Below are positions 50,054 to 61,949 of a stretch of DNA of 64,000 nucleotides, in pieces (the stretch's first letter is position 1; the number at the start of each line of letters is the position of its first letter). The notes beneath the pieces are model-generated. The model saw only the letters and a list, made by a program, of their open reading frames with translations. It did not search any database and had not been told where the DNA came from. The translations under genes and the position numbers were made by a program. Source of the DNA: Pithys albifrons albifrons (taxonomy: Eukaryota > Chordata > Aves > Passeriformes > Thamnophilidae); the NCBI RefSeq assembly GCF_047495875.1, contig NC_092458.1, forward strand, positions 104,162,227 to 104,226,226. The letters run 5' to 3'.

Positions 50054-51526
50054 TTTAAAAAGTACTGTCATTTTTGCAATATATAAGAGAATTCTTTACG
50101 GTCTCTATGTATACCACCCTCAGTGTACTACACACTCAGTGTGATTCTGTTGCCTAAACAACACTGAGAGTCCCAAAATATTACTCGGAGTTCTTCACTT
50201 AGCCAAGAGGTTTCTATCATTTCTGAAACAGAACTTGGTTTTTTTTCCCACTAGTTTACTTAGGTTTTGTGTTTTCTTGACTCTCATCTGACTTAAACAG
50301 TTCAGATTATTATTTTAAGAGAACTTTTTTTCAAAATCCACTGTCTTGAAAACAAGTGTTAGAATTTTTTTTTAAAGCAAAAGATCAAGTCTGAACAGCA
50401 AGCAACATTTAATAGGATTCAGGCAATCACCAAAAGCAGAAAATCATAGAGACAGCAATTGCTTTTTGTTAGGAAAAAAATAATTCTTGTTATTTCAAAT
50501 AAATATGAAAGAACAACAACTATGAAAGCATTACTAAAACTGTTCAAGCTACCCATCCCCAATGAGGGCTTTTGATTCTGAGAAAAAAAAAACAACAAAA
50601 AAACCAACAAACTATTGCTGATATTAGAAAGTAAAGGTTATATGTTATTTTAAATAAATACTAATATATTCATGAATCCTTTGTTATCACTCTCAGCAAC
50701 AAAAATATGACTAGTAGTTCTTAGATAAAATATTCACCTACATAAGCCTTATGTAAAGGGAAGAAAACTGGGGGAAGGGGAAAGCCTCCATAAAGGAAAG
50801 CATAAAATCACAAGAGACAGAAAATTTAAGTAATACTCCTTTACCTAAGTCAAGACTACAGAGTGAATCTGAACATGTGACCTTGGCAGAGAAGGAACAT
50901 TCAGAAGAGACAAGACTACAGCATTAGAAATAGTACTTGGAAATATGTGCAGTCTGGGAGGATCCCTATGTTAAAATACAGGCAACATGTCATAGGCTGC
51001 CAACATAAAAGTTTTAAGAGAAGCTATTGAAGAAATGAAATATTGCATTGTTCCAAACAAGATGTCAGGACAAGACAGCATTCACCAGAGATTCCTGGGG
51101 GAATTCATAAATGACATAGTGTAATGAAACACTTGTAATAGCCAATGCTATCTGTTGGTTTTTAGCACTCCATGCTACTTGTAATACATAATTTACACAT
51201 ATATATATGCAATATAATGTTAAATATCTGGCACTATCCACATTTAATTAATTAGAAAAATATTTTAAACTATAATATTGCACAGCACTCTGAAGTTGCA
51301 CTGAATTTCAACCTGAATCTACTATGTGACGTAATAGCACAGTATGTAGCCAAAGCACAAGAGTATGTCCTTCCCAGAGTCTTAGAGAAGGTCCTTGGAC
51401 AAGAGCCAACTATGAAATACACTTCATGGTGATGAGATTTCACTAAATTGCACTGACAACTACCTAGTTAGCTTTTACTTTAGGGAAGAACCACTTAAAT
51501 ACTGTTCACCATTTTAGCCATGACTA
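50054..51526. other. AT-rich non-coding stretch
   Basis: No gene or repeat family recognised. There is a short AT microsatellite at about 51198-51210. Confidence 0.5.
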
Positions 51527-51734
51527 TGTACTAGTTCTGGCTGAGATGGAAATAATTTTTTTTCTTATTAGCTTGTGCATGGATTTTGTTTTACCTGTAG
51601 GACTTTGTTGATCTCAACCCACAAGTTTTTACACCTTCGTCCTTCTGATTCCAACTCCCTCATCCTCCTGGGTGAGGGGGGATAAGCAAGAGGCTGTGAG
51701 GGGCTTCACTGCCTGTCACAGTTAAACCACGAAA
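51527..51734 (+). mobile_element. Internally deleted ERVL-type LTR remnant
   Basis: It begins TGTACTAGTTCTGGCTGAG, a diverged form of the TGTCCTGGTTT… start of avian ERVL-type LTRs. It then jumps to the LTR 3' part ('gatctcaacccacaagttttta', a 'gggtgagggggg' block, and 'gttaaaccacga'). The middle of the LTR is missing. No internal sequence or target duplication is seen. It belongs to the same broad LTR type as 57727-58269. Confidence 0.7.
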
Positions 51735-52697
51735 CTGCAGTATCAGTCATAGAAAACTGCATATAATTCCTTTTCATTACATTTTATGCAATTTAATTTC
51801 TTACCAGAGTAATTTATTTTAATTAAAACTACTTTAGTGTATCCTAAAATATGGAATGGTTACTCACTGTCATAGAACTATAAATAATCACACTGAAGCA
51901 TAAATAAAATTATTATTAGGGAAAAGGTCAGAATAGGTAGTGTAGTCAAACCAAGATAATCATAGTAGTAATATGTTTTCAAAAATATTTCTGTTGAGGA
52001 AGTGCCTCTTTCAACATCATCATATAACTCACAAGAAGGACACTTAAAAGAAGTGGTTAAGGAGTTCTCCTTACAGTTAATACTGATTTTCAATAACTAT
52101 TGGCCTACTGAAAAAATAATTTGATGATAATCAGATGATTCCAAAGAACAATTCCACTGAAATATAATCTAATGAACAGATTATTTTGTAATTTTCGTTA
52201 GCATCAGTCAATAGATTTCATCTCATGTCTTTTTTAAAGGATCTGAAAGTCTACACATAGAGAATTGAAAACAGATAAATTAAGTCATTTAAACTTTTGT
52301 AGGATGCCAACACAGTAATTGAAAATATTTTTAGAGGAGAAACTATAATAATTGAACCAGTTTCTTCATAAAAAATAACATGATATCCAAATTACACTCA
52401 AATGGGAATTCTAAAGGGAAATAATGCATGGGTAAGTTTGTAGAGTGGCCATTCAGATTAGTTCTCTGACAACTACTCTAAGGCACTAAGATTTAGATCA
52501 AAAATCACTAAGATTTGAGAAAGTGTTGATCTTTTCAACTATTTATCTTCTGTTTTTCATCTTAATATTATGATTAAGAACTTTGCTGTGCAAAGACAAT
52601 GCAAGATTTCATTATTATGTAATCATTTTAAGTAAACAGCAGTTTTTTATGACTAATTTTTTGCTGAAAGTACTCAAATTAGTTTGATTTTAAAGAT
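51735..52697. other. AT-rich non-coding stretch
   Basis: Nothing recognised. Confidence 0.5.
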
Positions 52698-52898
52698 TTA
52701 TTTTCCATTCTTCATTTTGTCAGCTTCTTCCACAAGTGTATCTAAACTCCTATTTCCAGAGATATGACTCATTTTAATTTCATTATTCACATAACCAAGT
52801 CCTGCAAAAAATTCCGAAATCACAACTACACACTGCATTTCCAAACCAAGTTTCACCTCTATATGTTTACAAGCATTTAGAAGTCTTTTTTTCCCCAC
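52698..52898 (-). CDS. Candidate terminal exon or old coding remnant, unknown protein
   Basis: I do not recognise the product. The minus strand is open for 66 codons and its translation looks like ordinary protein (…KHIEVKLGLEMQCVVVISEF…, …NRSLDTLVEEADKMKNGK, then stop). An AATAAA overlaps the stop (GGAAAATAAATC), which would give an extremely short 3' UTR or may be chance. A possible acceptor, GAATTTTTTGCAG, lies inside, so a shorter exon of about 104 bp starting at 52801 is an alternative. No preceding exon was identified. Confidence 0.22.
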   Translation of the reverse strand: MGKKRLLNACKHIEVKLGLEMQCVVVISEFFAGLGYVNNEIKMSHISGNRSLDTLVEEADKMKNGK

Positions 52899-54943
52899 AA
52901 ACTACTGTACAATGAACAAGAATAATGCAATTATCAGTCACTCAATTCACAGTTTTTACTTGATTCCATTTTTTTCATCTGTATATGAAAATCTATGAAA
53001 CACCTACTTGACTTTTAGTACATATTTCTCAAAACTGCTGTTGATTACAAGTGTCTCCTTTATTGCATATCTTTCAAATGCTTAGTTGGGACTTATTGAT
53101 TGCAAACAATTCAAAATGGAGGAAAAATAAGGGAAATTATGGAAGCCTCTTTCCATCTCTTGTCACAAAAGTTTGTGTGGGTTTGTTGTTCTTGTTTGGG
53201 TTGTTTAGTGGTTTGTTTTGTTTTTTGGGTTTTTTGTTTTGTTTTTTTTTTTTGGGGGGGGTGGTTGCTTTGGTTTGTGTTGGTTTTAGTTTTGTGTTTC
53301 TGTTTTTGGTTTGGGTTTTTTTTCTAGAAGAATTAACCTTTATTTTTCTAAGATATGTCATTAGGGTATTCCAGCACAATAAGTATATATATTGAGGCTC
53401 CTATTTCACTGCATCACACAACTAATTCAATTTGTGCTGGTAAGAGAAATAGAAAAAAAACATTCAGTGTAAGACTATAGGCATACAGGAATTATTGCTG
53501 GCTATAATTAAATTGCCCATAAAGATGTATTTGATATACAGATATATCACCTGTGTGCTTGTATTGTATTCAACTACCTATGATGTTAACTAATAGGGTA
53601 AAAAGATGAACAAAGGTAACAGAGATACTTATTATTATCTACTACATCCTATCAATTAGATTTTAAATTCTCTGTCAAAAAGCACCCCATAGTGATTAAG
53701 TTCTCTTGAAGCAAGTCATTATCTTAAACAAAACCCACCAGAGAATATAAACAAACTATGATGAATATCAGAAATCTACTGGACCCTTTTATAGCTGGGC
53801 AGATTGCAAACTTCAGAAATCAAGCCTCAACCTGTTGTAGCAAATTTTCTGTTACATGAACAGAAACTGTATGGTACATCTCTACTTGAGTGGAAGCAAA
53901 CAGGAATCAGCACTGACTGAACAGCAGAATGACAACCACTAGGTATGAGCCTCCCTTCCTCCAAACCCCCCCATTTTTTCTGTTCTATTCCTGACCTATG
54001 AAGTTTGCAGTTTCTATGAAGATGAAAAGAAAGAGCCATTAAGAGTCCCTTCTGGTATTGTTAGAAGCATCAAAAGCTGTCCTTCATCTTTTCCTTCTCC
54101 CCTTCTCACCTTTTGCAATTTCACCTGTAGAACAGAACAAAGGCAAGGGATCTTTTTCTTAACACCTTTATGTCCACCAATAACAAACAGCTTCTCAACT
54201 CCACTTTTTGGCATTATATCAGGGTTTTATGCCTTTGTTAGTCTCCAAGGATGCAGTGCAGACCAAAGGCTTTAATACTTTGAAGTCTTCAGGCATTGCA
54301 CAGTCTTGTACATTACATTATGGAGCTTCATGAATGAAAGGTGCTATAACGCAACCTAAATAAAGACTATAACTTGACTCTGCAATTATCTGTGCCAGTT
54401 TTAAATCTTTTCAGTCTGAGAATACAAAGGGGCAATCACATTCAACTCAGGAAGCCCAGAAACAGATTGCACCTTCTCCATTATTTGCTCAGGGAATTTG
54501 ACACAAATGCTTTCTTTCATGAAAACTATTTTTTATTGCTACTGTTATTCATGACAAAGGTTGGTGAGCTGAAAAGAAAATAGGAAACAACTTTTATGTC
54601 TTCATGTGCAGGTTACTTGTGTACTCATTATGTACTTCTAGACTATGACTCAGTGATAAATGGCACAAATTAAAGATTAAACAGCTAAGGACCACCTTGA
54701 CATATACAGGACCAATTCCACAAGACACCAGAAAGAATTACTGAGCAGAACTACAATGTCATCAACACATATTAACTTCAACACAGGAAGCTGATAAATA
54801 CATAAACATGTGAGCATTCTCTGAAGAAACAGTATATTACTTTGAAACAAAGTTTTTTTGGGTTTTTTGGGTTTTTTTCCCTTTAATTTTTTAAGGATTT
54901 GAGGGAGAGGATTTAACACTGGTATTCAAGATATTTTTCCTTA
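52899..54943. other. Non-coding stretch with a T/G-rich tract
   Basis: A T/G-rich low-complexity tract at about 53176-53324 contains a G8-type run. It is the reverse-strand equivalent of the A/C-rich tracts elsewhere. Nothing else is recognised. Confidence 0.5.
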
Positions 54944-55032
54944 AAGTCACAGTACGGTTGCAATTGGAAGTGACCTCAGGAGGTCACCTGGTCCAGCCTC
55001 TGGTCCCACATACAGCCAGTTGCTCCAGATCT
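54944..55032 (-). mobile_element. CR1 LINE 3'-end fragment
   Basis: 'agtcacagtacggttg … ggaagtgacctcaggaggtcacctggtccagcc' matches the complement of a diverged CR1 terminus. It is under 100 bp. Confidence 0.75.
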
Positions 55033-55605
55033 TCACATATTTGTTTCTGTTTCTTTAATATCACAGTTTTTACCTAGTAATATGTATTTTCCTCCCCAGT
55101 TAGTGCCACAAGGCAAAGAGTTGCACACTATACCTCTTAGGAGATAATCAACTGTCTGGCTTTAAAGACAATTATGGTCTCCTAGGGTTGCATGGGAGAT
55201 TGCAAAACTGACAGACTGCAAACCCTCAATTTTTTTTTGTTCAATCTAATTAAGTGACTATCATTATAGCAAAATTCAAACAATGCTCTTAGCCAACTTA
55301 AAACTTATTTTCTATAACTTCACTTCTCCCAAAATAAATGGTCAACTTCTTCAGTTAGATTTCCCCCACTTCAGGCAACATAACTCCTTTGTACAGATTT
55401 CCAACTGCCATACCCAGTAAAACCACTGCCTAGGCAGGTATTCAGGTCATGAAATTCTGTGTTTGTAGTTAAAGCCTAAAACCAGATAATGCTCAGCCTT
55501 GTCACTAGGCACTGAAGAAATAAACTAATCTTTATCTCCATTAAGAAAATTTCTTCAAGAACTCCAATGATATCATTTAGCATGCAAAGATAAAATTTGG
55601 TTTCC
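55033..55605. other. AT-rich non-coding stretch
   Basis: Nothing recognised. It ends where the decayed retroviral protease begins. Confidence 0.5.
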
Positions 55606-55851
55606 TTTAAGGAATGGCTTTAGCCAATCATTCCCAGTCAGGCTAATTTCAATCTCCAATCAGCAGCTGGGATCCTCCTGTCAGTCCAGAAAGACTGATG
55701 GATTCTGCACCTGCACCTCTTGATGGCTTTAGGGTACACTGTGCACCAATGGCAACTAGAGCCTTATACTCCTGCAGGTTCAACATTCCAGGATCCATAT
55801 AGTCCAGTAAACCTGGTTGTTCCTCTCCACCAGCCCAGAGGAAAGGCCTCT
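55606..55851 (-). pseudogene. pol: ERVL protease remnant
   Basis: The minus strand reads through blocks matching the intact copy: an NNQVYW-like lead, EYKALV, GAQCTL, then a GGSQ block. The active-site D-T-G has become A-I-G, so the aspartate is lost, and a stop codon and small indels follow. Homology ends near 55606, corresponding to about residue 65 of the intact pro-pol. Confidence 0.8.
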
Positions 55852-55854
55852 CTA
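55820..55854 (-). promoter_or_regulatory. Relic of the readthrough stop and hairpin
   Basis: On the minus strand TAG (55854-55852) is followed by 8 nt (AGAGGCCT). A 7-bp stem follows, TTCCTCT (55843-55837) with AGAGGAA (55826-55820), around a 10-nt loop. Compared with the copy at 13828-13864, the spacing is identical. The second stem pair has changed from G-C to T-A on both arms. Confidence 0.7.
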
Positions 55855-57700
55855 ATACTGATCACAAGAGTCTCCACTTACTTCTCATAGAAGTGGAATA
55901 CAATTTTTTTCCATAGAATCAGAAGTACAATCAGCCCTTTCTCTCTGCTGAGGAAACTGGAGACTGGAGCAGCAAGTTTCCTCAAACAACATTCATTTGT
56001 CTGTTTTTCCTTGTGCCTCTAGGGTTAAGCTAGGTTTTCCATCCTAATTCAAGTACCCCCTGTGGTCCCACAAGCAAAAACACAAAGTACCCTGTGGCAT
56101 GTACCTTCTATATCATCTCTGGAATGAAAGGACACCTGCTCTCAATTGCTGAGGTACAAACCCATATAGATGGGAGTAGGACATCCCTTCTCTGAATCAC
56201 TGCAGCTCACAGGACAGTTTATCAGACAGTTTCTCCACAACTGAGATAAGGGAGTAAGAAATACTGTCTTCATATTCTCCAAGTTGGTGAATTGCTTCAT
56301 CCACTACTGGTGCCATATGATCTTTCCAGAGTAATGTTTCCAGTGGGTTGGTGTGTAACAATGGGGCACTCCATACAAATTTCCCACCATGCAGGTCACA
56401 TGGAGTGGACTTCATCTGAATCTGAAGATAACTGTGTGTTGTTCAGGCCATAACAAGTCTCTCACACAGGGCTAATTCCCTCAGGTGTTGGATACCTTTC
56501 TCTACTGCAGCCCACGATTTATAGGAATGACCTCCAGAGGTTAAGGACATAAGTCACTTTTCCAATACATTGACAATTCCTGTTTCCCTGGAAAGTGATC
56601 CCCGCCGCTTGGCTTCTCCAATTCCAAAATGCCAGCCCAAACATCCCAGCATCAAAACAGCCAGGTGGTCAGGAGTTCACTTGGATGATAGCTGAAATCT
56701 TTTCATATATCCTGCAGCTCACTCAAGGATAAGTATTGTATGGTGGTTACCTCTTGTTCTGTCTCTTCCTTCTGTTCCTGTCCTGTTCTTTGTCCTCCTT
56801 TACTATGCAAGATTACTTTCCTGTGCATGTCCCCTTATGTATAGGGACAGCTGATACCAGGACATGCGGGTTCTGTGGTTCAGCCACAGGGCTCGTTGTC
56901 TTGTTATATCCAGAGACCTACTCTTCCCTTTGAGGGTACTGAATAGTGATGAACAGGGTTCCATAGGCCTGGGACAGGCCCCAGCACATTGCAGAGAATT
57001 GTCTCTCTGAAATGCCAGGATGGCAGCACATTTTTTCAAATTATTTTACGAGTTTATCCCAGATTCTGAACTTATTCAGGTGTGACATTCCAGAACACTG
57101 GAGGCATCCGCTGTTCTAGATACTTGCCCATGATATTCCGCACATCCCAACAGTCCTAATAGTCCAGCCCCTGGGCACATCCCTGAGTGATGGTTGTCAT
57201 TAGCTCTTTAACCTTAAACAAGGACTGAATCATATGCAGTAACATGCTCGTTTGCTAGCAAAAGAACTAGGTTTGTTTCAAGGAAATCTTGAATTCTCAA
57301 ATGCTTTTGTAATCAGTGTGGAGGCAAAAAGGGATGTAGCTCCCCCATAGCTTGACTCTCCAAGGAGAAAAGGTAAAAATTTTACTTATTAATAGTTCTC
57401 AATAGGTAACTCCCAGGGTACAGAGGTGACTGCAATACTGAATACAAGTACCATAGTAGTTTCATGAACAGCAATGCTATCATATCTTTTGTACTGCAAA
57501 ATACAACAAAATGATAACCTTAGCTCAGGCCCCATGGAGATTAGATAATCATCACAGGGAACACATACAGCAAGGCATTTCTTAACACAACCCTTAAAAG
57601 AACCACAATTTAGAGAAAATAAATCAACATTATAACCAAGGACTACTACACCTATACAGGGAATGCTCTGGTCAGATCTGTCATTATCTCAACCTTTTGA
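55855..57700 (-). pseudogene. gag: ERVL gag-region remnant
   Basis: It lies between the primer site and the amber codon on the minus strand. The 72-codon open piece at 56197-56415 is the longest well-behaved fragment (…VDEAIHQLGEYEDS…). The rest is broken by stops. Its identity as gag rests on position more than on alignable motifs, because similarity to the gag at 12.4-13.8 kb is clear only close to the gag end. Confidence 0.6.
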
Positions 57701-57718
57701 TCCCCATGTTGGGGGCCA
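57701..57718 (-). promoter_or_regulatory. Primer binding site of the decayed provirus
   Basis: The minus strand reads TGGCCCCCAACATGGGGA, 8 nt after the LTR end (…TGACA). It is similar in shape to the primer site at 12113 but differs at several positions. The tRNA used is uncertain. Confidence 0.65.
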
Positions 57719-57726
57719 AAAAGGAC

Positions 57727-58269
57727 TGTCATAGTTTAACAATAACATACCATGCAGCTGCTCACCCACTTCCCACTCTGTCTCACCAGTGAAATGGAAA
57801 GGAGAGTAAGAAAACAAAAATAAAAGTTATAGGTTGAAACAAAAAAACCAAATAATTCTAACCAACTAAAATAAAATAATAGTAATAAAAGGGAAGAGAC
57901 AGACAAAACCCAAGAAAGACAAGTTATGTACAAGTGATGAGAATTGCTCACCAACCACTGAACAATGCCTAGCATCTCCCTTGAGCCAGAGTAACTCTCC
58001 CCAGTTTATATCCTAAGCATGTCATTCTGTGGAATGAAATATTCCTTTGGCCAATTTAGGTCAGCTGCTCCTTCCCAGGTTTTTGTGCACCTCCTCACTA
58101 ACAGAGCATCAGACACTGAAAACTCTTGACTTGGTGTAAGCACTACTTAGCAATGACCAGAACAGCAGTGTATTGTCAACATCATTCTCATACTGAATCC
58201 AAAACACAGGCCTGTACCAGCTACAAAGAAAAAAAAAACAAAACCTCTATGACAGACAAAACCAGGACA
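57727..58269 (-). repeat. 5' LTR of the decayed provirus, 543 bp
   Basis: On the minus strand it starts TGTCCTGGTTTTGTC and ends AAACTATGACA, a TGTC…GACA inverted terminus. TATAAA is at 58005-58010 (complement) in 'gatataaactgggg'. The overall wording matches a common avian ERVL-type LTR. Sequence on its upstream side (58270 onward) carries no polypurine tract, so this is a 5' LTR rather than a shared one. Confidence 0.85.
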
Positions 58270-60589
58270 CTTCATAATATTTACACTGTTTTTTTGAATC
58301 TCAGTAGTAAATAATCATTCACATGAGAAAAAGCACAGAACAGATCAAAATATGGACTATTTCCAAAGATGACACTCACACAGCCTTGGTTGTTGGACAA
58401 ATACAGGATCAGTCCCGGCAGCACGACAGTTGGAACAAGTTTTGTTTGGAAGGCATTTGGACTGCCCATACCTGATCAATGAAGCAAAGTATTGCTACAA
58501 AGCGGAACTGATGGGTGCCTTGAGGGATAACTCCTGTGAGTGAGTCACCCACCTCCTGATCTGGCTCATGGACTTGCTCTCCCAGGCTTAAGATCTTGGA
58601 CATGGTAGAAATGGATGAGCCTCAGCAGTCTTTAAGAGCACTCCCCTTTGATAATTAATCACATGAGTGCCATTGATACTGTCCAGGGAGATATGGAGGG
58701 TGACTACAAGCCCCAGACACTTGAGTAGATAACCTGGGGACCCAGACAGTGCTCCCATTCACCTTGTGGCCAAGGAAAATGGCTCAGTAAAGAGCAAAAG
58801 TGTCTTATAGATCAACACACCCCAGAGTCCAAGTAAAGACAAGCAATTCCACTGCAGTTGCCAACAGGTTCTCATACTGACAGCCAATAATAGTTTCATC
58901 CATGGATGGATAAATTCTCTAGAAAGCTGACTATACTTAATATTTGAAATTTTCCAATCAACTTTTCAGATGAATTAAGCTAAACACTAGAGACAGATTC
59001 TAAGGCATTCAAAAAATTATAAGACTCAAAGAGTTGACTAAGGGAGAAAAAAAGAAAAGATGGTACTGGAACTGGAACACAAATAGAATTAGGATATCCA
59101 GCTTTAACCTCCTTTGCATGTTCTTAAGACTCACTTCTAGTCAAGGCCTGTTTCTTTAATACTGCTAATTTTGAAAGTTCACTTTGCTTGATCTACATAT
59201 TCTTCTGTTATTTAGAAAAAACCAATTATTTTCATTTGCAAGATACCTTTAATGTGCTAATTAAATAGATAAATTACAGATGTAAATCTCAAATAGAAAA
59301 AAATTTGATTTTTTAAAGAAATATTTCATAACACTGAAAATGTAGTAGCAGATTGAATTTAGATGAAATAAAAATTGTTATAGTTTCCATTTTTTTAAGT
59401 ATAATAAGTTTTAAAAGTCAAGTTACTAGAATTAAGCAATTTTTTTAACATTAGACAAATTTAAACAATATACAACTCAGTATGTCAGCAAATCTCCTGC
59501 TGAGATCATGCCCCCAGGTTAAAGTGACATTTTATTATCTAGGTCCTACATCCACATTTTGAGTCAGCTCCCCACAGGAGAGAATAAAAGAAGAGCAGAA
59601 ATAGAATATAGAAAAACCTGTTATATGCATTTTAAGATTATATCACAATTGATGTTCTACAGCAACACAAAATAAAAAAGACTTACTAATGAGTATACTT
59701 TTTCAATTTCATATATCAGCATTAAATGGAGTGAGAATTTGTAACATCTCCAAGATTTATTCTGAAACTACTGTCAAAAGTTAAGCCTAGACTGAATGTA
59801 ACTTTTATTTGCTCTGACATTTGCTTGATACACAAAATTGCATTTCAGGATAGTCAATTCAAAGACTGTATTTCTGTCACTGAAATCACATCTTTTTATG
59901 GAACTTAACTTTTTTGCTGAGAAAGTATCAGAGAAAAAAATAAATTATTTACTATGGCTCTGTGAATGCTATGCAAGTCTTCTGCTGATTCCATCAAAAA
60001 GTTTTTAACTTGGAAACAACTAAACAACGTTCATCATACCTTTGAATACATAGCTCACATAAGAAAAATAGTCAAGAGAATCTTTAAGGGATCACAGAAT
60101 ATTTCTTACATTTTAATCTTTGCTGAGTAGAGGAACACAAGGAAAAACTGTAACAGACCACAAAATTCCTGCAAGAACATTGCATAAATTTCAGAACTAA
60201 ATACTTGTACTGGATACATGAAAAGAACCTTTTGCCATGTAAATGATCTAGGTATAAGCATATTTGACTAGTTAAGCTTATTTTTGTTCATGTTCTCAAC
60301 TACAACATGTAGTCCTCTAGGAATTGTTATGATGGTGGTGTATTAATTAATTAAAGAGACAATGAAATTAAAATGTTTGGGGGTTTATTACTTTTTAGAA
60401 TGTGATAAAATGTAGTGAGTAAATGAGTGTAGTATTTCTACCCTGGGACCTCTTGTTGTACTGAGAGAGACACTGAGGTTGTCTTTAGAGCATCATTTGT
60501 AAGCAGAACAGACATGGAACTCCTCTGGCAGGTGCTACTCCATCTCACCAGTGCACAGAAAAATAAATGGAAAGAAGAAGAAGTAGTAA
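58270..60589. other. Non-coding stretch, partly less AT-rich
   Basis: The segment 58390-58870 is visibly richer in G and C than its surroundings and holds a 64-codon minus frame (58409-58603), but I recognise no repeat family or protein in it. The rest is AT-rich and blank. Confidence 0.4.
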
Positions 60590-61087
60590 GACTACTCTGG
60601 ATCATCCAGAAAAAAAACCCAGAAGATGTGGAGGTCAGACAAAACTAAACGATCCCAGTTATGGAGGTAAAAACTGGAATGCTTTATTGAACACGCAACA
60701 CCCAATTTAAGGTTTCAGGGAAGCACATGCTAAGAAGGAGGAGCTTATGTTAATACTTTTGCTAAGTCAGGGAAAACAGTCACTGTCAATCCCTGTCATT
60801 TCAGGGATTTACGGGGGGAAGAGAGCAAGGGGGTTACAGCATTGTCTGATAACATTCATTCTAGGACCCTTTCTTATCTGAAGGCAGGATACAGCTTATC
60901 TGCAAGACCAGCAAAACAAGGCTCTTTCTGTCTTTGGTGATGGAATTTCCTTCACCTTTGCTGACCAAGGTTTGCTGTTTAGGGTTATCAGTTTCTTGCT
61001 GTTGGAAGTTGTATTTTTCATATCCCGACCGGAAGAAGAAGAGTTTTGCTCTTAACTTCCTATGGCATGATGCCTTGAATTACAACA
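60590..61087 (-). mobile_element. Possible solo LTR
   Basis: The minus strand has a CCTTAAATTGG box followed about 20 bp later by AATAAA (60683-60688 complement), the same compact layout as the LTR at 28910-29586. A TGTTGTAATTC start is possible at 61087. The left edge is a guess and no target duplication was found. Confidence 0.35.
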
Positions 61088-61220
61088 GGGTAAGAAACTT
61101 GATGCCTATGGGGTTTTTGATTTTTTTTCATTTTTATAGATATTAGAAGTACTTGTAACTGTAGTAAAAAGGCAAATTTAGTGTGTTAATATTACTGGCA
61201 GCTTAGGTTCATTGTTTATG

Positions 61221-61626
61221 TGTCCCAACCCCTACCACGTATCAGTAGCTCAAATTCTTTTACTGTTTAGACGTCTTTTCAAGGCGGAAGGCTGAAGAAT
61301 AGCAAAAAAACCCTGCAGAACAAGACATAAACATAAGCCAAAAACCTATGTGTGCTGAGGAAGACCAAAATGACGAACAGAGGGTCCCACTGACCTCAGA
61401 CTCAAATCCTGAGGAGGTATGACCAGGGGCACGACAGGGCTAGACCAAGAGATGTGTGAACTGGGGATTGGGTAGACATTATTATAAAAACCATGGAAAT
61501 CAGTGTTCACAGCGGGCATGTCATCATGTATTCCTAAAAGCCCTAAGCCGAGACATTAAAGAATCTGGCTTTTTATCTTATCCCACACTAACTTGGCATG
61601 GAGTCTGCTTTTTGGGGTCTCTCACA
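61221..61626 (+). mobile_element. Probable solo LTR
   Basis: On the plus strand there is a TATAAAAA box (61483-61490), and ATTAAA 72 bp further on (61555-61560). A U5-like end follows, reading 'ggcatggagtctgctttttg' and finishing 'ctctcaca' at 61626. The start TGTCCCAACC at 61221 is a guess. No flanking duplication was found. Confidence 0.5.
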
Positions 61627-61949
61627 GCATCAAACTGAATTGTATCTTTTCCATGCTCTTTGCACTTATTTTTTTAATATTTTTATCAAACTCTTTAAAA
61701 GCAGAACTATGTGACACTGTAGAGCCCAGGATTTAAAGGAAATCAATAAGAAATACTGTTAGACAATTCACTATTTTTAGTTTTAGGATTTAAGTTTCCA
61801 ATACAGCCTCTCACTGCTGTTGGGTCTCATGTTTACTACTATAACTTATCTACTATATAAGCTCCCTCCTTTCCAGATCCTTCTCTAGTCACTGAATAAC
61901 AAAAAATAAATATTTTTAAAAATCTCCCCATTTAAGCCTCTTAACCAGG
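61627..61949. other. AT-rich non-coding stretch
   Basis: Nothing recognised. Confidence 0.5.

Larger units (their letters stand above)
55606..58269 (-). mobile_element. Decayed ERVL-type provirus, 5' half only
   Basis: On the minus strand the order is LTR (58269 to 57727), primer site (57718 to 57701), gag-region remnant, amber codon with hairpin, and protease remnant breaking off at about 55606. Pol and the other LTR are absent. Gag is riddled with stops and shifts. The protease segment aligns by eye with the start of pro-pol at 13885, block by block (KALV.GAQCTL, then GGSQ), so the two proviruses are related although their LTRs differ. Confidence 0.85.

Noticed and set aside
57727..58900. 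Tandem provirus sharing the LTR at 57.7-58.3 kb
   Set aside because: The sequence upstream of the LTR has no polypurine tract or recognisable viral 3' region.
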